Origin: Gnetum montanum
Taxonomy: Eukaryota; Streptophyta; Gnetopsida; Gnetales; Gnetaceae
Reading direction: 5' to 3'
NCBI GenBank assembly: GCA_015680685.1
Contig: MNCI01016050.1
Coordinates: 1 to 64,000, forward strand
DNA length: 64,000 nt
Of this stretch, positions 59,037 through 64,000 are shown piece after piece. Below the pieces are notes generated by a model. It saw only the letters and a program-made list of their open reading frames with translations. It did no database searches and had not been told where the DNA came from. How positions within the stretch are numbered: position 1 is the first letter of the stretch; the number at the start of each line of letters is the position of its first letter. Made by a program: the position numbers and the translations under genes.

Positions 59037-59700
59037 CTAATGGTCCCACTCCTTTGGCAATTCTTGGGTTGTGAGATAAGTGAGGATGTGGCTGAACCAA
59101 GGTGATTCTTTGGGCACCTGCATCTCAATCGCTCCCATGAAGAGGAGTTCATCCAAAAATTGATCAGAGAGTGGCTCCTCCTCTTCTATGTTATCCCATT
59201 GCAGCCGAGACAAGTGGTCAGTGACCACATTCTCGGTTCCCTTCTGGTCTACCATAGTGAGGTCAAATTCTAGAAGAATCGCATCCACTTTATGATATAG
59301 GGGCTCGCCATTAGTTTTTTCATCAAGAATCGAATGGCATTGTGGTTAGTATGCACAAACACCTTGTACCCGAGCACATAGTGTTAGAATTTTTCCAAGG
59401 CAAACACCACTGCCATCAACTCTTTTTTAGTGATGGTGTAGTTAAGCTGAGCACCCACACTGCTACAACTTGCATAGTGAATATAGTATGGGCATTTCTG
59501 GTCATCCCACTGTGTAAGCATGACTCCCAATGCATAGTTGGATGCATCTGTCATGATGTGGAAGGGTCTGGACCAATCAGGTGCTCATAGAACCATACTC
59601 TCTACAAGTTTCTGTTTAAGTGTTTTTAATGCAGATTCACATTCCCTTGTCTAGATGAATGAAGCATCTTTTTGTGTGAGTTCCACCAATGGCTTGGCGA
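59037..59700 (-). pseudogene. E4 RNase H
   Basis: MTDASNYALGVMLTQWDD, then YTITKKELMAVVFALEKF, VLGYKVFVHTNHNAIRFL, and the tether LTMVDQKGTENVVTDHLSRL. The TDH motif reads TNH (Asn at 59345-59347), again a G-to-A change at a catalytic acidic residue. A stop occurs after LEKF. Confidence 0.8.
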
Positions 59701-60460
59701 TGTTTGAAAAATTTTTGATGAAGCACCAATAGTAACCAGTGTGGCCAAGGAATGACTAAACATCTTTTACAGTGCCTGGTTGCCCGGTGATTCCTTGGAT
59801 GACCTTGATTTTTTCAAGATCCACACTATTCCTTGTTTGTGAAATACAGTTCCCTAGCATAATTCCCTCTTAGACCATTAAGTGGCTTTTTTGCTAGTTG
59901 AGCCATAGATTAGTTTCTACACATCTTTTCAGAACTTGCTCAAGGTGGTCCAAGGCTTGATCAAACGTGGCTCCATAGGTAGAGAAGTCATCCATGAAGA
60001 CTTCTTCCCCATTGCCAATTTGCTATTAGAAGATGCTAAGGATAAGGTGTTGGAAAGTGGCAAGCACATTATACAGGCCAAAGGGCATCTTTTTGTATGT
60101 GAAAGTCCCTTAGGGACCTGTGAAGGTTATCTTGGCTTGGTCTTCAAGCGCAATTTGGATTTGGTTATAGCCACTATAACCATCCAAAAAGCTATAATAA
60201 CAATGCCCTGCAATGGTATCCAACACCTGGTCCACAAATGGAAGTGGGAAGTGATCTTTGAAGCTAGCCATGTTGAGTAATTGGAAATCTATACAGACCC
60301 TCCATTTGCCACCCTTCTTTGGCATAATAATGAGTGGGTTAACCCATTTGCTATCAGTAATGGAGTAGATGAACCCTGCTTTCAACAACTGCTCGATTTC
60401 ATCTTTGACGACCTGCTTCAATTTGGGGTTCAATCACCTTTGTGGTTGTTGTCGTGGCTT
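59701..60460 (-). pseudogene. E4 reverse transcriptase
   Basis: From 60433: MNPKLKQVVKDEIEQLLKAG, DSKWVNPLIIMPKKGGKWRV, PLPFVDQVLDTIAGHCYYSF, LDGYSGYNQIQI, KMPFGL, then catalytic FMDD at 59998-59987, followed by VIQGITGQPG and FLGHTGYYWCFI. Motif order is complete, and the first 108 codons are open. A stop after the GP of TFTGP and others downstream break the frame. The wording is Athila/Tat-like Ty3/gypsy. Confidence 0.9.
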
Positions 60461-61063
60461 CATGGAGGGGTCAACAGAAATTCGATGTTGGCAAACCCTG
60501 GGATCAACTCCTATTAATTCAAGATACAAGCATGCAAAAGTGGCTTTCCATTTTTTCACCACCTTCAACAACTTCCTCTTTTGTTTAAGAGCAAGGGTGG
60601 CCTTGATAATTACTGGTTTCCCATTCTACAAAAATACATATTCTAAGTGGGTCGGTAAGGGTTTGAGTTCCAAGGGCTCTTGCTTAAAAATTTCAGGGAT
60701 TTGCAACTTTCCATAATCGTCACAGTCATCAAAAGTGGATACTTGTTGATGGACCTCTTCCAAATCATCCATGCTTTCTACATAGGTGCATACAAGCCCC
60801 TCAGATGATTCCATGCACAAAGTGCTACTAGCAGGATCAGTGGTCAGCCACTAGGTGCCTTCTTGATTTGTGGTTACTGTGTACAGGCATTGTTAAACTT
60901 GTGATTCCTCAGTACACTGACTGCATGCTTGAATAGATGTCCACTTAGCAGACCACAACTACTGCACATAGTTGCACTTGGAGTCACTGTATGTGATGCA
61001 TGGAATGTGCTTCTTTTCGATCTTCCCAAAAGGATTTTCCTTTGAAATTTCAAGGGAAAGATC
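60461..61063 (-). pseudogene. E4 protease-RT linker
   Basis: Carries the conserved Athila/Tat connection. The acidic region SMDDLEEVHQQVSTFDD is followed by a block corresponding to LPTHLEYVFL near 60640 and ALKQKRKLLKVVKKWKATFA near 60560. In the family this part precedes RT and contains the segment ending in CxHRI. Stops are few. Confidence 0.65.
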
Positions 61064-61402
61064 TCAGAGCCCCAATCTTGCATCCACCGTGCTCAACCAG
61101 GCTCTTCCCATTATGATTAGGAAGTTCCCCTTGCAATTCTCAACACGGATGATAAGGAAGTCAGCAGGATAGGACCACCCACACACGGTGGTCACAATGT
61201 CTTCCACCAATCCCAAAGGAACAATAATGGATTGGTCTTCTAGCTCAAGTTGAATGTTACTCTTCTTTAATGGGGGTAGCTTCCAAGTCTTGTACATGTC
61301 ATGTGAAATCAAGTTGACTCCCAACCCCAAATCCAAAAGAGCTTTACATGGCTCATTTCCTACCACCTGAAGATAGATGAGGGGGCTTCCCAGATCAGTC
61401 AA
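61064..61402 (-). pseudogene. E4 retroviral-type aspartic protease
   Basis: A 112-codon open stretch: SPLIYLQVVGNEPCKALLDL, GLGVNLISHDMYKTWKLPPL, KKSNIQLELEDQSI, GLVEDIVTTVCGW, NFLIIMGRAWLSTVDARLGL. The active-site Asp lies in LLDLG and keeps the DxG form. It would have cut the Gag-Pol polyprotein inside the particle. It is part of the decayed polyprotein but is itself open. Confidence 0.8.
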
Positions 61403-63938
61403 TTTCTATGGAAGATGACCTACCTTTTTTAAGTCGGTTGAGCATGACCATTTGTACATTGGAGGGCATTTGGTTTGAAGGATGCTCGAAGGGTGGAATA
61501 GTGGAGGTGATTTTAGGTTCAAAGGCACTAGCCACAGGTGTGTGTGAGGGTATGCTTAGGCTATTGGGCCAGAAAAAGTGGTGTTTTCATGGCTTTACTT
61601 CTAGTCTACTCGACTGAGGAGCTGGTTGTAGGTTGACAGCTCTCGTAGCATTAAGTTGTTGTGGTTGTGGTGTTATTTCCCCCTACATAGGTGGAGGAGG
61701 TTGTAGCTGAGTGGGATGTTGCTGAGTAGGAATGGTAGGAGAAGGTGATGGAGGATAGTAGAGATGTGGGATTTCACCCCTAGGTGATGGAGACTATGGT
61801 CAAAAATATTTTAGGGGGTGGTAATAATTTTGAAAGGTTGGGTGACTAGAAGAGTCCCATAGGGAGACTGGTTGCTAAACATAGTACCCATAGGGATCTG
61901 GCTATTAGTAAGGGTACTAATACCTTGGAGGTGGCATCCCCCATGCTTGTAGGTGCTGCCATTGCTGAAAGTATTCATAAGGTTGTGACGGTGCTCCACT
62001 TGGATAATATCCTTGCTGCTAGTGAAACTGCCTGGGGTTGCCTTGTGGGTAAGGCAACCTTCAGGGTGTTTGCCTGTTTGCCAAGTGAGGATTCAACACA
62101 TACACCTCAGACTCTTATAGATGTGACACCACAGGACAACACCCCTTAGGATTTTTGTATTGGCATATGTCATATTCATCATCTTCCTCTAAATTAGAGT
62201 CTACAACCTGTTCTGCTACAACAACTTTGCCCTTACCTTTATGGTAGGTACATTCAACTTCCTTCTTCCTACATCGATCACGATCATTACCTTGCTCTCT
62301 GGACTCCTCTACGATTTTTAGAACACTTTGAAATTTTTCATCCAAAGAGTCCCACATCTTGTCAACCTTTGTCGATATTTCAAAGGAAAAATCTTTTAGG
62401 GGCAAGGTTTTTTGGTTCACCGCTACATCTAGTGGTGATTCCTCCTCATCTTCACAAAATTGGACCTCCCTCTTTCTGATGGAGGGATCCTGATTAAACT
62501 CCTCTACACTATAATTCTTTCTAAGTTTCCCTTATTCTTTAGCCACTTGCACAATTAAGCACTACAATTGATGGGCTCTTAGTTCTGATAGTCATCCTTG
62601 GGCATACACGCTAAGGTTCTTTCTCGTTTCAAAGTAGAGCCCATCAATAATATGGCGAATCTATGCCCGTTGAGAGTAGCCATGACCAGGGCATCAATGT
62701 AATAGTGAATAGTATCTACTCATGGCTACATCCAAGGGTTCATGGCTACCTTGCTTCCACCCTTTGATTTGATGTCTCAGGTTCACCACTCTGGAGTAGG
62801 TTTGATACTTATCATTAAAGATCTCCAACATCATACTCGATCTCCTTATTGATTCTGGTTCCAAAGACCGGTACTAGCTTTTTACTTCTTTAATGAGCAT
62901 GTGAGGGAATAACTTAAGTTTTTTTCAATCATTGTCGATGTTCTACAGGGTGCAAGCATCATGAAACGCCTGCAAATGAGTCTGTGGATCACAATTATAT
63001 TCCCCTTCAAATCTAGGGATGTTGTTCATGTCAATGCGCTTGATCCAGCTATCTTTCATATGCCTACTAGGTATTTGAACTGCCTTGGCAATATGGAGCA
63101 TGCTTCGAGTAGCCAACAATGGTTCATTCGAGTCATAGTCCTATGGAAGGCCATGATGTCTATGATGATTTCGGCTGCCTCTTCCTTCTTGATGGTGAGG
63201 CTCGTGTGATTGGTCACGCACTCCCTCACGTTGTTCTCTTCGGTCCTTATGACCACCATCACCTTGCTCCTTTCTACCATGGTCACGATCAAAGTTGAAA
63301 CTGGATGAAGGTAGAGGAGATCGAGAGGATGGAGAAGAGGGAGAGGAATCGCCACTGCACTGGCATCAATATCCCCCTCTACTTTGATGACGGCCTCCAT
63401 ATTCATGCCCATATTTTCTTATGCCATGACCTCTCCTGTGTGACCCTCCATCCTCCTGGGGGTCCTGGTCACTTGATTGCTTGTTTTGAGTGATGGACTA
63501 AATTTTATGATGCCCCAAAGGAATTTCGGCGCAATGGGAATCATGAAAGATAGGCTTCCCATCATCCTACAACCCTTGCAAGAATAGGGGGTTACTGAAC
63601 TATTTCCCCTTCATGTGTTCACATCATTCTGCCTACTACTGGTCTCATACACATTAGGCCTCAGTGGGATGATAGTCTTGATAGTCATGGTCCTCCATGA
63701 CGTACTCCACACCGTAGTCCTGATTGCCTAGTCTAGCAAGATTGTGAAACAGCATTCCAGGAGTTGATCGATTAGGCGGTAGTATGATGTTGCCTTCCAT
63801 GTCCCACTAGCGCAAATGCTCATCCTGATGTAGGATAAAGGAGAATTTGGGGACATATTCATCTAGATGCGTGTATACCACCTGGCATTCTTGTGGCACT
63901 TGTGGGTTGGATCCATCTCGCCTGTGAGAAGAAGACAT
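61403..63938 (-). pseudogene. E4 gag
   Basis: The start ATGTCTTCTTCTCACAGG at 63938 (MSSSHRRDGSNPQVPQECQV) gives a frame open for about 40 codons. A THLDEYVPKFSF block follows, and the E3 gag start aligns with it. The gag domain is at about 63060-62640 (IDMNNIPRFEGEYNCDPQTH, LFNDKYQTYSRV, RYYSLLH-CPGHGYS). The C-terminal part has KVDKMWDSLDEKFQSVLKIV and the cysteine block YDICQYKNPKGCCP near 62150. A Pro/Gln/Tyr-rich linker leads to the protease. Stops and frame changes make it non-functional. Confidence 0.75.
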
Positions 63939-64000
63939 GTTGGATGTTAGATAATTCACTAATTGATGTACCTTACTTTTTACTTAGGCCACCTAGCATG
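63939..64000 (-). mobile_element. E4 leader, element continues beyond the window
   Basis: In E3 the gag start lies about 150 bases from the LTR end, so the E4 primer binding site and 5' LTR should start within about 100-150 bases past the window edge. Confidence 0.5.

Noticed and set aside
59936-60716. Two plus-strand frames of about 115 codons
   Set aside because: Both are antisense to the E4 RT domain.
1-64000. CRISPR arrays, bacterial operons, tRNA or rRNA genes
   Set aside because: The window is plant nuclear retroelement DNA. No spaced direct-repeat array of CRISPR type and no tRNA or rRNA-like segment was found by reading.

Overview
This window looks like an intergenic stretch of a large, repeat-rich seed-plant nuclear genome. 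It is AT-rich, CpG-poor and packed with old, nested LTR retrotransposons whose reading frames are full of transition-type stops. A gymnosperm is my best guess, from the age and nesting of the elements, the long spacers and the Athila/Tat-type gypsy elements; this is inference, not proof. I find no intact protein-coding gene and no tRNA, rRNA or CRISPR.

Layout. A LINE (non-LTR) reverse transcriptase lies on the minus strand at 1130-3149 and resumes at 13042-13724. It is split exactly at the junction of RT domain segments by LTR element A (LTRs 3150-3740 and 12523-13041). Inside A sits the 3' part of an Athila/Tat-like element, here called E1 (6060-11393, plus). E1 is itself interrupted at about 7375-9060 by another insertion. 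At 13725 begins E2 (minus strand: LTR 13725-14587, extra ORF 14822-17594, spacer to about 19690). E2 is interrupted by E3 (plus strand, about 12.5 kb: 5' LTR, tRNA-Asp-type PBS, gag-pol 20687-26290, spacer, extra ORF 28303-31156, 3' LTR 31407-32180) and resumes with its pol remnant at 32181-34890. Next come a gag-protease remnant of a different Tat/Ogre-like element (36590-40330, plus) and a probable copia-type LTR (minus).

42000-46540 differs in composition (more CpG). It holds two dead host-gene fragments: ribosomal protein eL15 (minus) and a glycoside hydrolase family 31 alpha-xylosidase/alpha-glucosidase (plus). The latter is split by a 2.4-kb insertion with terminal inverted repeats and three kinds of tandem repeat. 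46560-50850 is simple repeats and unassigned DNA. A third gag fragment (50880-51743) abuts E4 (minus: 3' LTR 51744-52594, extra ORF 52809-55653, spacer, integrase to gag 57750-63938), whose 5' LTR lies beyond the window.

The most interesting system is the E family itself. Four copies share the order gag-PR-RT-RH-IN, then about 2 kb of spacer, then a sense-strand extra ORF of about 920-950 codons, then the LTR. The ORF has a globular N-terminal domain resembling the plant transposon protein family Pfam PF20167 and a long coiled coil, and a putative splice acceptor sits directly at its ATG. Separately, a perfect 261-bp inverted repeat bounded by single Ns (19142-19952) is best explained as a misoriented contig; flipping it restores the E3 LTR and the E2 spacer.
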